Source: an uncultured beta proteobacterium (GTDB lineage: Bacteria; Pseudomonadota; Gammaproteobacteria; Burkholderiales; Burkholderiaceae_C). From it: a stretch of 64,000 bases of DNA. The translations under genes and the position numbers were made by a program. Shown here in pieces: positions 1 through 10,667 of the stretch. Under the pieces are notes generated by a model. That model ran no database searches. It saw only the letters and a program-made list of their open reading frames with translations, and was not told the origin of the DNA. The first letter of the stretch is position 1, and each line of letters begins with the position of its first letter. Location: contig CAIRBF010000289.1 in NCBI GenBank assembly GCA_903876715.1, positions 1-64,000 of the forward strand, given 5' to 3'.

Positions 1-554
1 CTCAGCGCCGCAAACTGCGTCGCGCTCAGCGCGTTCAGGTCGTCCGTCGTCATCGACGCGATCTGCCCCGTCGTCAGCGCCGCCACCTGCGCCGTCGTCA
101 ACTGCGGCAACTGCGTCGAGTCCAGCGCCCCCAGCGCCGCCGTGCCCAGCCCGCGGATCGCCGTCGTCGTGATCGCCGCCAGGTCGTCCGTGGCCAGCGC
201 GTCAGCCTGCGCCGTCGTGATCGCCGCCACCTGCGCCGAGCTCAGCGCCGCAAACTGCGTCGTCGTCAGCGCGTTCAGGTCGTCCGTTCCCAGCGCTGTG
301 AGCTGGGCCGTCGTCAGGCTCGGCACCTGTGCCGTGGTGAGCGCCGCGAGGTCTGCGCTCTCCATGGCGGCGAGCACATCCGTGCGGATCGCTCGCAGCC
401 CCGTGGTCGCGATGTGCGGGACCTGCGTGGTGGTCAGGGCAGCGATCTGCGCGGTGCTGAAGGCCGCCCAATCCTCGGTCGTCAGCGCCGCGATAGCGCC
501 CGTGCCGAGGCCGGCGATCGCTGAAGTCGACAGGTTGGGAATGATGGTGGCCAT
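1..554 (-). CDS. Octapeptide-repeat protein, N-terminal part (runs off the left edge)
   Basis: Minus-frame translation from ATG at 554 is open to position 1: MATIIPNLSTSAIAGLGTGAIAALTTEDWAAFSTAQIAALTTTQVPH...LTTAQVAALTTGQIASMTTDDLNALSATQFAALS. RBS-like AAGGA upstream. Absent from the ORF track because it has no stop inside the window. Confidence 0.8.
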   Translation of the reverse strand, partial: MATIIPNLSTSAIAGLGTGAIAALTTEDWAAFSTAQIAALTTTQVPHIATTGLRAIRTDVLAAMESADLAALTTAQVPSLTTAQLTALGTDDLNALTTTQFAALSSAQVAAITTAQADALATDDLAAITTTAIRGLGTAALGALDSTQLPQLTTAQVAALTTGQIASMTTDDLNALSATQFAAL

Positions 555-742
555 GATTGTGTCCTTCTCTTAGCCGCGAGCCCATGCCGCGGCAGACAAC
601 CCGCTGGTCGGGCCCCTACGCCCTCGCCCCGGAATCGTCTACATCGCCTATTTCGGCTCTCGCCGATTGGACTTGAGACTGGTAACTTCGGATATCGAAA
701 AAAAACTCGGCCAAGTCACCTGTTCTCGAGAGATCAAGAGAC

Positions 743-1381
743 TCACCCCTCTCCCACCAAGCCGTTCCTGATCGCATACACGGTCAGTTCAGCGTTGTTG
801 GACATGCTCAGCTTCTCAAGCACGCGCGCGCGGTACACCGACACCGTCTTGGGCGACAACAGCAGTTCTTCGGCGATGTCGGACAGCCGCTTGCCGGAGG
901 CGATCATGAGCAGCGTCTGGAGCTCGCGGTCGGACAGGCGCTCGTGCGGCTTTTCCGAGGGCGGCGCTGTCAGGCTCTCCACCAGCATCTGTGCAATCTC
1001 GGGCGTGACGTACTTGCGCCCCTGGGCCACGGTGCGCACGGCGCGCACGATCTCGGCCGGGTCGCCCCCCTTGTTGACATAGCCCGAGGCGCCCGCGCGC
1101 AGGGCGCGGATCGCGTACTGCTCCTCCGGGTACATACTGACCACCAGCACGCGCACGTCCGCGCCCTCCTCCCTCAGCGCGTGCAGCACGTCCAGGCCGC
1201 TGCGGCCCGGCAGCTGGATGTCCAGGACGAGGACGTCGCAACGCTGGGAGCGCATCAGGGAGCGCAGTTCGCCATACTCGCCCGCCTCGCCGACGACACG
1301 GATGTCGGTGGCGTCCGACAGCGTGTCGCGGATGCCGCGGCGGATGAGCGCGTGGTCGTCGCAGAGGATCACCTCGATCAT
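743..1381 (-). CDS. LuxR/NarL-family response regulator (REC + HTH)
   Basis: MIEVILCDDHALIRRGIRDTL... receiver domain with C-terminal LuxR HTH (LSDRELQTLLMIASGKRLSDIAEELLLSPKTVSVYRARVLEKL). Confidence 0.92.
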   Translation of the reverse strand: MIEVILCDDHALIRRGIRDTLSDATDIRVVGEAGEYGELRSLMRSQRCDVLVLDIQLPGRSGLDVLHALREEGADVRVLVVSMYPEEQYAIRALRAGASGYVNKGGDPAEIVRAVRTVAQGRKYVTPEIAQMLVESLTAPPSEKPHERLSDRELQTLLMIASGKRLSDIAEELLLSPKTVSVYRARVLEKLSMSNNAELTVYAIRNGLVGEG

Positions 1382-1383
1382 CG

Positions 1384-2754
1384 TCACCCCCAACCCGCGG
1401 GATCGGTGCTCGTTGCCGACGGCGACGGACCGGCCTCACCGGAGTCCGCAGCGGGGCCCTCCAAGGGCACTGAGAGCAGCAGCGTCGTGCCGGCTGCGCT
1501 CGAAGACAACTCCAGCCATCCGCCCACGGTGCCGGCACGCTCGTGCAGGCCCCGGATGCCAAAGCTGCGCGCCTTCGCCAACGCGCCCTGGCTCATGCCG
1601 ACGCCGTCGTCCGCGACCTCCAGTGACAGCACACCGTGGGCCAGCGACAGGTCCACGGTGACCCGGCTGGCCCGCGCATGCTTGTCGATGTTGGTCAGCG
1701 CCTCCTGCGCCGTCCGGTAGGCGGTGAGCGCCACGCCGGCCGGCAGCGAGGGCAGCAGCTCATGGCTGGTGCGGAACGCGGTCGCGACGCCGCTGCGTCG
1801 CTCGAAACGCTTGGTCATCCAGTGCAGGGCGGCCACCAGCCCCTGGTCCAGGATGGCCGGGCGCAAGTTGTGCATGATGCGCTGGCTCGCCTCGATCGCG
1901 TGGGTGACCGTCTCCAGCGCCGTCTGCACGCGCTGCCGGACCTGCGGGTCGGCGCTGCGGCGCTCGATCCAGGCCAAGTCGAACTTCAGCGCGGTCAGCG
2001 AACCGCCCACGTCGTCGTGGATCTCGCGCGAGATCGCCGCGCGCTCCGACTCGACGCTGGTCTGCAGGTGCTGCGCCAGCTCCGACAGGCGCTGCCTGGA
2101 CAACGCAAGTTCCTGGTCGGACGCCAGACGGGCGCGCCGCGCCTCGTTGGACTCGATCGCGCGCTCCAGCGCAGGCGCCAGGCGGGCCAGGTTGTGCTTG
2201 AGGAGATAGTCACTTGCGCCGCTGCGCATGGCCTCTACGGCGGTGTCCTCGCCGATCTGCCCGGACACCAGGACGAAGGGCAGCACATCCCCACGTACCC
2301 GCAGACACGCCAGCACCTCCAGCCCCGTGAAGCCCGGCAGGTGATAGTCACAGATGATGGCGTCCCAAGGCTCGCTCAGCGCCGCCTCGAAATCCGCCAG
2401 GCTGTCCACGCGCCGGGCATCGACACGCAGGCCACCGCGGTGCAGGTGCGCCAGCACCAGGGCATGGTCGTCCTCGGAATCCTCGACGTGCAAGATCCGG
2501 AGCGTCGGGGCGACCGCTGTTCGAGACCGATCATGCGCCTGAAGCGCCGGCAGCGACACTTTCCCGGAAGCGCCCTGCGCTGGCACGGGGCTCACCCATT
2601 GCAAGTCGCCGACAGTCCCGTGGACTGAAGCATCCTCGCTGCCGGCCCGCTGTGCGGACCCTGCACGAGTGAACTTGACAGCGATTTTTGCATTCACGTC
2701 ACAGAGTATCGCCCAGCCACCTGGATGCAGCAGCACTCGAGTGCGGCAAGCCAT
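1384..2754 (-). CDS. Hybrid protein: N-terminal receiver domain + HisKA_3 histidine kinase
   Basis: REC motif (LRILHVEDSEDDHALVLAHL...DAIICDYHLPGFTGLEVL) then SREIHDDVGGSLTALKFDLAW and ATPase motifs (TAQEALTNIDKHA, DDGVGM, GIRGLHERA). Start codon uncertain. Confidence 0.85.
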   Translation of the reverse strand: MACRTRVLLHPGGWAILCDVNAKIAVKFTRAGSAQRAGSEDASVHGTVGDLQWVSPVPAQGASGKVSLPALQAHDRSRTAVAPTLRILHVEDSEDDHALVLAHLHRGGLRVDARRVDSLADFEAALSEPWDAIICDYHLPGFTGLEVLACLRVRGDVLPFVLVSGQIGEDTAVEAMRSGASDYLLKHNLARLAPALERAIESNEARRARLASDQELALSRQRLSELAQHLQTSVESERAAISREIHDDVGGSLTALKFDLAWIERRSADPQVRQRVQTALETVTHAIEASQRIMHNLRPAILDQGLVAALHWMTKRFERRSGVATAFRTSHELLPSLPAGVALTAYRTAQEALTNIDKHARASRVTVDLSLAHGVLSLEVADDGVGMSQGALAKARSFGIRGLHERAGTVGGWLELSSSAAGTTLLLSVPLEGPAADSGEAGPSPSATSTDPAGWG

Positions 2755-2796
2755 CACAAACCGGCTTCGCGCACGAAGCTCAGCCGCGTCGCGCCC

Positions 2797-4062
2797 ATGG
2801 CATCCCGCAGCGAGGGCGGGAATGGTCCGACAATCGGCAGCGAGGTGCCCCTCCCGATGAATCCCGAATCCATGGGCCTGCCGGTTGCAGCAGCCCGCAA
2901 CCCCGAGGACTTGCAGGCGTGTCTCGACCAGCTCGAGCAGGTCCTGCTGCGTGCGGATACGCAGTCGTCGCAGGGGATTGACACCGCCAGCGCCCGCCGC
3001 TGCCTGGAGCTTGTCGCGGTGCACCTGTCCGGCCGCGAGGCTCGTGGTGCCCGCCTGCTGGCCAACCGGCTCCTCTGCTTGGTGCAAGCACTCTCGCAGG
3101 GTGCTGCGCGGCCGACATCGGCCGTGCTCGACACGCTGCACAGGGCAGTCGATTCCTTGCGCGCGCTTGCGCGGCCCGAGTCCCAGACCGACCCGGAGGC
3201 GGAACTCGAAGGGCTGCTCGTCGAACTCCAGGCGCTCACGGGCGGCGCGGCTGCCGCCGACGCCGGGCAGAACAGGGCGATGGCGCGCACTGCCACCGAA
3301 TCAGCCGCGCCCCGCCGCGACGCAGCCGCAGTACCCGCTGACGATTCCACGAAAGGCGACTCCGCCGCAGCGGGCTGGGTGGCCCTTGACGCCCTGCTCG
3401 CCACACTGGGCCCGCTGGTGAACGCCCAGGCAAGCCTCGTGCAAGCCGTGCGCACGCAGGTCACCCCCCTGCCCCCGCCACTGGACAGGTCCGCGGCGCT
3501 GGTCGACAACTGCATACAGGACACCGCGCAGCGGCTGACCGCATGGCGCTCGGCGCACGGCTCAGGCTTGCCCTCGGCGCCCGAATTACTGGAAGTCATC
3601 GCCGTGCGTGCCGCAGCCTCCATCTGCCTCGTGCCTGCATCGGCAGTGCTGGGCTGCGCAGCAGCACCGACAGGCGTGGCCAGCGGCCTCGGCGCCGACC
3701 ACGCCACGGCGGTCAGCGCTGCTGACGACGCGGCTGACGCAGATACCGCCGTGGACCTTCGCCGGTGGCTGGCTCGCGATGCACAAGGCGAGTGCGAACC
3801 AGCGCGCGAACCAGAGACACCACCTTGGGTACTCACTGTCTGGACCAGCGCGGGGCAGCGGACTTGGCTCGTCGACGAAGTGCTGTTCCAGCGCACGGTC
3901 GCCGTCCAGCCGCTCGAGACGCATTTCCGGGCCGTGCCCGGCGTGGCAGGGGTCGCCGTGCTCGGTGAGATGGGCGTCTGCCTGCTGCTGGACACACACG
4001 CAGGGCCGCTCGCACCGTCCGGCGTCGACTCACCGGCGGGCAGCCAGCCCCGCGTGCGTTGA
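2797..4062 (+). CDS. CheA-like protein lacking a recognisable kinase core (possible P1-like N-terminus, CheA/CheW-like C-terminus)
   Basis: C-terminus TWLVDEVLFQRTVAVQPLETHFRAVPGVAGVAVLGEMGVCLLLD resembles the CheA P5 segment (VDELLGQQQVVIKSLE..VPGISGATILGDGRVALILD). ORF opens at 2725; alternative starts 2797 and 2857. Confidence 0.6.
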   Translation: MASRSEGGNGPTIGSEVPLPMNPESMGLPVAAARNPEDLQACLDQLEQVLLRADTQSSQGIDTASARRCLELVAVHLSGREARGARLLANRLLCLVQALSQGAARPTSAVLDTLHRAVDSLRALARPESQTDPEAELEGLLVELQALTGGAAAADAGQNRAMARTATESAAPRRDAAAVPADDSTKGDSAAAGWVALDALLATLGPLVNAQASLVQAVRTQVTPLPPPLDRSAALVDNCIQDTAQRLTAWRSAHGSGLPSAPELLEVIAVRAAASICLVPASAVLGCAAAPTGVASGLGADHATAVSAADDAADADTAVDLRRWLARDAQGECEPAREPETPPWVLTVWTSAGQRTWLVDEVLFQRTVAVQPLETHFRAVPGVAGVAVLGEMGVCLLLDTHAGPLAPSGVDSPAGSQPRVR

Positions 4063-6047
<1,985 letters not shown>

Positions 6048-6049
6048 CC

Positions 6050-6664
6050 TCACCCCTGCCCGCGCAGCGCCCGCGCCACTGGGCCGAAGCTGCGCCGGTG
6101 CGCCGGGCAGGGACCGTGTCGACGCAGCGCGTCCAGGTGGACGGCCGTCGGATAGCCCTTGTGGACGTCGAAGCCGTACTGCGGGTGGTGCGCGTGCAGC
6201 TCGGCGCACAGCCGGTCGCGCCGCACCTTGGCCAAGATGGAGGCGGCGGAGATCGCCGGCACGCTGGCATCGCCGCGCACCACCGTCCGCACGGCCATCG
6301 GCAACACCGGCCTCTGCGTGCCGTCGACCTCCACCAGCACCGGTAGCTCGCGCAAACCGAGCACCGCGCGACGCATTGCGAGCAGCGTAGCCTGCAGGAT
6401 GTTCAGGCGGTCGATCTCCTCGACCTCGGCCACGCCGACGGCCCAGCCGCGCGCGCAATCAACGATCTCGTCGTGCAGCCGCTCGCGCGCCTGCGCCGAC
6501 AGGCGCTTGGAATCGCGCAGCCCGGGGATCGGCCGGCGCTCATCAAGCACGACCGCAGCGGCGAACACCGGGCCGGCCAGCGGCCCGCGTCCAGCCTCGT
6601 CGACCCCAGCCACCAGGCCGGCCGACACCAAACACGGCGACAGGGCGTCAGGGACGAAGGGCAC
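6050..6664 (-). CDS. rnhB: Ribonuclease HII
   Basis: [44 protein letters not shown]... Confidence 0.95.
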   Translation of the reverse strand: MPFVPDALSPCLVSAGLVAGVDEAGRGPLAGPVFAAAVVLDERRPIPGLRDSKRLSAQARERLHDEIVDCARGWAVGVAEVEEIDRLNILQATLLAMRRAVLGLRELPVLVEVDGTQRPVLPMAVRTVVRGDASVPAISAASILAKVRRDRLCAELHAHHPQYGFDVHKGYPTAVHLDALRRHGPCPAHRRSFGPVARALRGQG

Positions 6665-7793
6665 GTGCGATCGCCTCGGTGGCCAGGCGCGCGGTGTCGC
6701 GCCGCAGCAAGTGGTGCAACTCGGTGAAGCGCGCCGCCACGCGCTCCCGCCCCGCGGAGTCGTCGAGCCGGTCCAGCGCCGCCGCGGCCAGAGCCTGCGG
6801 CGTGAAAGCGCCCTGGATCAGCTCGGGCACGACGAACTCGCGGCACAGGATGTTGGGCAGCCCGACCCAGGGCTGGTAGGCCATGCGCTTCATCAGCTGC
6901 CAGCTCAGCGGGTGCATGCGGTAGACGATGACCATGGGGCGCTTGAACAGCGCCGCCTCCAGGGTGGCGGTGCCGCTGGCCACGAGCGTCAGGTCGCAGG
7001 CGGTCAGGGCCTCGTGCGAGCGCCCGTCGAGCAGATCCAGCCCGGGCGGGCCGTGGCGTTCCAGGAGCGCCTGCAATGCCGGACGCAACCCCGGCGCGGC
7101 CGGCAGCACGAAGCGCAGCGCCGGTCGCGCCGCTGCCAAGCGGCGAGCAGCCTGGAGCATCGGAGCCGCGATCGCCTCGATCTCGGAGCGGCGGCTGCCG
7201 GGTAGCAACGCGACGACCACGGCATCGCCAGGCAGGCCGAGCACCGCACGCGCAGCAGCACGGTCGGGCTCCAGCGGCACCACCTGCGCCAGCGGATGGC
7301 CCACATAGGTGGCATCGATGCCGTGCCGCTGCAGCAACTCGGGCTCGAAGGGAAACAGGCACAGCACCTGGCTTGCGCTGCGCGCGATGCGATGCACGCG
7401 ACGGCCGCGCCAGGCCCAGATCGACGGGCAGACGAAGTGAACGGTCGGGATGCCGGCGCTGCGAAGGCGCTCCTCCAGCCCGAGGTTGAAGTCGGGCGCA
7501 TCGACGCCGACAAACACCGACGGTGGAGCGGCAAGCAGGCGCTGCGCCAGCTGCTCGCGGATGCGCGCGATGCCGCGGTAGTGGCGCAGCACCTCGACAT
7601 AGCCTCGCACGGCCAGACGCTCGCTGGGCCACCAGGCCTCGAAGCCGGCCCGTTCAAGGACGGGCCCGCCGATGCCCGCGGCGCGCATCTGCGGCCAGCG
7701 CTGGCGCAGGCCCTGCAGAAGCAAGGAGCCTAGCAGGTCACCCGAGGCCTCCCCGGCCACCATGGCCACTGTCGGCGCGGTCTCAACCGTCAT
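6648..7793 (-). CDS. lpxB: Lipid-A-disaccharide synthase
   Basis: [26 protein letters not shown]...; synteny with lpxA/fabZ/lpxD. Confidence 0.95.
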   Translation of the reverse strand: MTVETAPTVAMVAGEASGDLLGSLLLQGLRQRWPQMRAAGIGGPVLERAGFEAWWPSERLAVRGYVEVLRHYRGIARIREQLAQRLLAAPPSVFVGVDAPDFNLGLEERLRSAGIPTVHFVCPSIWAWRGRRVHRIARSASQVLCLFPFEPELLQRHGIDATYVGHPLAQVVPLEPDRAAARAVLGLPGDAVVVALLPGSRRSEIEAIAAPMLQAARRLAAARPALRFVLPAAPGLRPALQALLERHGPPGLDLLDGRSHEALTACDLTLVASGTATLEAALFKRPMVIVYRMHPLSWQLMKRMAYQPWVGLPNILCREFVVPELIQGAFTPQALAAAALDRLDDSAGRERVAARFTELHHLLRRDTARLATEAIARALRP

Positions 7794-7848
7794 GGCTTCG
7801 TGCCTGGGGCGACGCGGAAGCGACTGGTCGACCGCGCTGGCGGCCGGC

Positions 7849-8637
7849 TCACCGCACGATGCCACGCGCGGATGAGGCCAGGAAGCCCAGCATCAGCGTG
7901 AGGTCGGCGTCGCCACCGTCGACCTGACCGTGCAGGGCCTGGATCGCAGCGCGCGACTGCTCCAGCGTCAGCCCGTTCCGGTACAGCAGGCGGTGCATCC
8001 GCTTGATCTGGGCGATGCGCTCGGCGGAGAAGCCGCGTCGGCGCAGCCCCTCGACGTTGAAGCCATGCACCGCCAGCGGGTTGCCGCCGACCATCATGAA
8101 GGGCGGCACGTCCTGCGAGACGTGGCTCTGGAAGGCTGTCATCGCGTGCGCGCCGACGCGGCAGAACTGGTGCACCCCCGTCAGGCCGCCAACAATGGCC
8201 CAGTCGCCCACGTGCACGTGGCCGGCAAGCGTGGCGTTATTGGCCAGGATGGTGTGGTGGCCGACCTGCACGTCGTGCGCGAGGTGCACGTAGGCCATGA
8301 CCCAGTTGTCGTCGCCCAGACGCGTCACACCGGCGTCCTGTGCCGTGCCGCGGTTGAAGGTGCAGAACTCGCGGATCGTGTTGCGGTCACCGATCTCGAG
8401 TGCGGTCGGCTCACCGCGGTACTTCATGTCCTGCGGCGCGCCGCCAATCACGGCATGCGCGTGGATGCGGTTGTCACAGCCGATGGTCGTCGGGCCTTCG
8501 ATGACACAGTGCGCTCCGATCTCTGAGCCCTCGCCAATGCGCACGCCCGGCCCGATGACGGCGTAGGGACCAACGCGCACGGTCTGGGAGAGCTCCGCAC
8601 CCGCGTCGACGACGGCCGTCGGGTGAACCTGCGCCAT
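7849..8637 (-). CDS. lpxA: Acyl-ACP--UDP-N-acetylglucosamine O-acyltransferase
   Basis: Left-handed beta-helix hexapeptide repeats; [35 protein letters not shown]... Confidence 0.95.
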   Translation of the reverse strand: MAQVHPTAVVDAGAELSQTVRVGPYAVIGPGVRIGEGSEIGAHCVIEGPTTIGCDNRIHAHAVIGGAPQDMKYRGEPTALEIGDRNTIREFCTFNRGTAQDAGVTRLGDDNWVMAYVHLAHDVQVGHHTILANNATLAGHVHVGDWAIVGGLTGVHQFCRVGAHAMTAFQSHVSQDVPPFMMVGGNPLAVHGFNVEGLRRRGFSAERIAQIKRMHRLLYRNGLTLEQSRAAIQALHGQVDGGDADLTLMLGFLASSARGIVR

Positions 8638-8639
8638 GT

Positions 8640-9083
8640 TCAGCTGACCTGGCGCATCGTGCACATCAGCTCGGCCTCGACGGCCAGTTCGCCGCCGACG
8701 CTGGCGCGCGCGCCGAACTTGTAGATACCGGCCTTGGCGCGCTGCAGGTGCACGTCCAGGATGAGCTGGTCGCCGGGCTCCACCGGACGCTTGAAGCGCG
8801 CGCCGTCGATACCGGCGAAGTAGTACACCGAGTTGCTGTCCGGGTCGCGGCCTGCGGTCTCGAACGACAGCAGCGCCGCCGCCTGTGCCAGAGCCTCGAG
8901 CATCATGACGCCCGGCATCACCGGGCGGTGAGGGAAATGCCCCGGGAAGTAGGGCTCGTTGATGGTGACGTTCTTGAGCGCGCGGATGCGCACGCCGGGC
9001 TCGAGTTCGAGCACACGATCCACCAGCACGAACGGATAGCGGTGCGGCAGCTTCTTCAGCACCTGGTGGATGTCCATCGTCAT
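8640..9083 (-). CDS. fabZ: 3-hydroxyacyl-ACP dehydratase FabZ
   Basis: [19 protein letters not shown]...[28 protein letters not shown]. Confidence 0.95.
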   Translation of the reverse strand: MTMDIHQVLKKLPHRYPFVLVDRVLELEPGVRIRALKNVTINEPYFPGHFPHRPVMPGVMMLEALAQAAALLSFETAGRDPDSNSVYYFAGIDGARFKRPVEPGDQLILDVHLQRAKAGIYKFGARASVGGELAVEAELMCTMRQVS

Positions 9084-10108
9084 TTGAGGCGTTTCTCCAA
9101 CGCTCGCAGGCGCTCGCGCAGGCCATGCAGCTGCCGCAACGTCGCGGCGTTCTTTTCCCAGGAGGCATTGTCGTCGAAGGGGAAGACACCGCTGTACTGC
9201 CCAGGGCGCAGGATCGAACGGGTGATCACGGTGGCTGCCGAGACGTGCACCTCGTCGACGATCTCGAGGTGGCCCAACACAATGGCGCCGCCCCCGAAGG
9301 TACATCGCTCCCCGATGCGGGCGCTGCCAGCCACACCCACGCAGCCGGCCATCGCGGTGCCGGCGCCGATGCGTACGTTGTGTCCGATCTGGATCAAGTT
9401 GTCCAGCTTGACACCGTCGCCGATGATCGTGTCGTCGAGGGCCCCACGATCGATGCAGGTGTTGGCGCCGATCTCGACATCGTCGCCGATGCGCGCGGCG
9501 CCCAGCTGCTCGATCTTCTCCCATCGGCCCTGGTGCGGCGCAAATCCAAAACCATCGGCACCGACGACCACACCAGGATGCAGGATGCAACGTTCACCGA
9601 CCGTGCAACGCGCGCCGATGAAAACCCGCGCGCCAATACGGCTGTGCCCGCCGATGCGCGCGTCGTCTTCCAGCACCGCGTGGCTGCCCACGACCGCGCC
9701 AGCGCCCACCGATGCGCCAGCGCCGACGACGGCAAGCGCACCGATGGTGGCCGACGGATCAACATGCGCCTGCGCATGCACCACCGCTGAAGGGTGGATG
9801 CCTGGCGCGACCGGTCGCGCGATCTGGCGGGCCCACCACTGCGTGAGCCGGGCAAATGCCAGATACGGATCGGCGCAGACGATGGCGCTGGGAAGCAGCG
9901 TCAGGGCCTCACGATGCGCCGGTGCGGCGATCACGCATGCCGCCCGTGTGCCGTTCAATTGCGACGCATAGCGCGGGTTCGACAGGAAGGAGATGCTGCT
10001 CGGCCCGGCAGATTCGAGTGGATCGATGCGATCGACGATCTGGCCGGCGCGGCCCAGCAACTCGCCACCGAGAAATCGGCTCAGCGCCTCGACGCGGGCC
10101 TGAGGCAC
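9080..10108 (-). CDS. lpxD: UDP-3-O-(3-hydroxyacyl)glucosamine N-acyltransferase
   Basis: Hexapeptide-repeat acyltransferase; LpxD N-terminal domain; synteny; 4-nt overlap with fabZ. Confidence 0.94.
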   Translation of the reverse strand: MPQARVEALSRFLGGELLGRAGQIVDRIDPLESAGPSSISFLSNPRYASQLNGTRAACVIAAPAHREALTLLPSAIVCADPYLAFARLTQWWARQIARPVAPGIHPSAVVHAQAHVDPSATIGALAVVGAGASVGAGAVVGSHAVLEDDARIGGHSRIGARVFIGARCTVGERCILHPGVVVGADGFGFAPHQGRWEKIEQLGAARIGDDVEIGANTCIDRGALDDTIIGDGVKLDNLIQIGHNVRIGAGTAMAGCVGVAGSARIGERCTFGGGAIVLGHLEIVDEVHVSAATVITRSILRPGQYSGVFPFDDNASWEKNAATLRQLHGLRERLRALEKRLK

Positions 10109-10139
10109 GGCAGCAGGTTCAGACCTGGGCTGGAGACGA

Positions 10140-10667
10140 CTACTTCGTCGGCGCCGGCGGCGTGGTGCCGTTCAGGGAACGGATCACCTTGTCGGTGATG
10201 TCGATCCGGGCACTCCAATGCACGGCGTCCTGAACGATGAGGTCGTACTTCTCGGTCTCGAAAATCTGGCGGATCACGCGGTTGGCGCGATCCACCACCG
10301 CCGAAAGTTCCTCGTTCTTGCGCTGGTTGAGGTCTTCCTGAAACTCGCGCTGCTTGCGCTGCAGATCACGGTCCTGGTCGACGACTTCCTTCTGACGGCG
10401 GTTGCGCTCGGATTCGCCCAGCGTCAGGCCCTCCTTGTCGAGCCGGTCAGCCGCTGCCTTGACACGGCTACGCAAGTCGTTGAGCTCACGCTCACGCCGA
10501 CTGAACTCGACTTCGAGCTTGGTTTGTGCGGCCCGCGCAGGCGCGGACTCACGCAGGATGCGCTCACTGTTCACGTAACCGATCTTGACTTCCTGGGCGA
10601 AAGCAGGAAAGCCGATGGCGAATGCGGCGAGCCACAGCACGCCCCAGCCCAAGAGAGTTCTCTTCAT
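10140..10667 (-). CDS. skp: OmpH/Skp family periplasmic chaperone
   Basis: Signal peptide, coiled-coil body, [30 protein letters not shown]; directly downstream of bamA. Confidence 0.9.
   Translation of the reverse strand: MKRTLLGWGVLWLAAFAIGFPAFAQEVKIGYVNSERILRESAPARAAQTKLEVEFSRRERELNDLRSRVKAAADRLDKEGLTLGESERNRRQKEVVDQDRDLQRKQREFQEDLNQRKNEELSAVVDRANRVIRQIFETEKYDLIVQDAVHWSARIDITDKVIRSLNGTTPPAPTK

Noticed and set aside
142-585. ORFs 142..573 (+) and 202..585 (-) as proteins
   Set aside because: They are alternative frames through the octapeptide-repeat gene; the regular repeat appears only in the minus frame starting at 554, which is the one I call.
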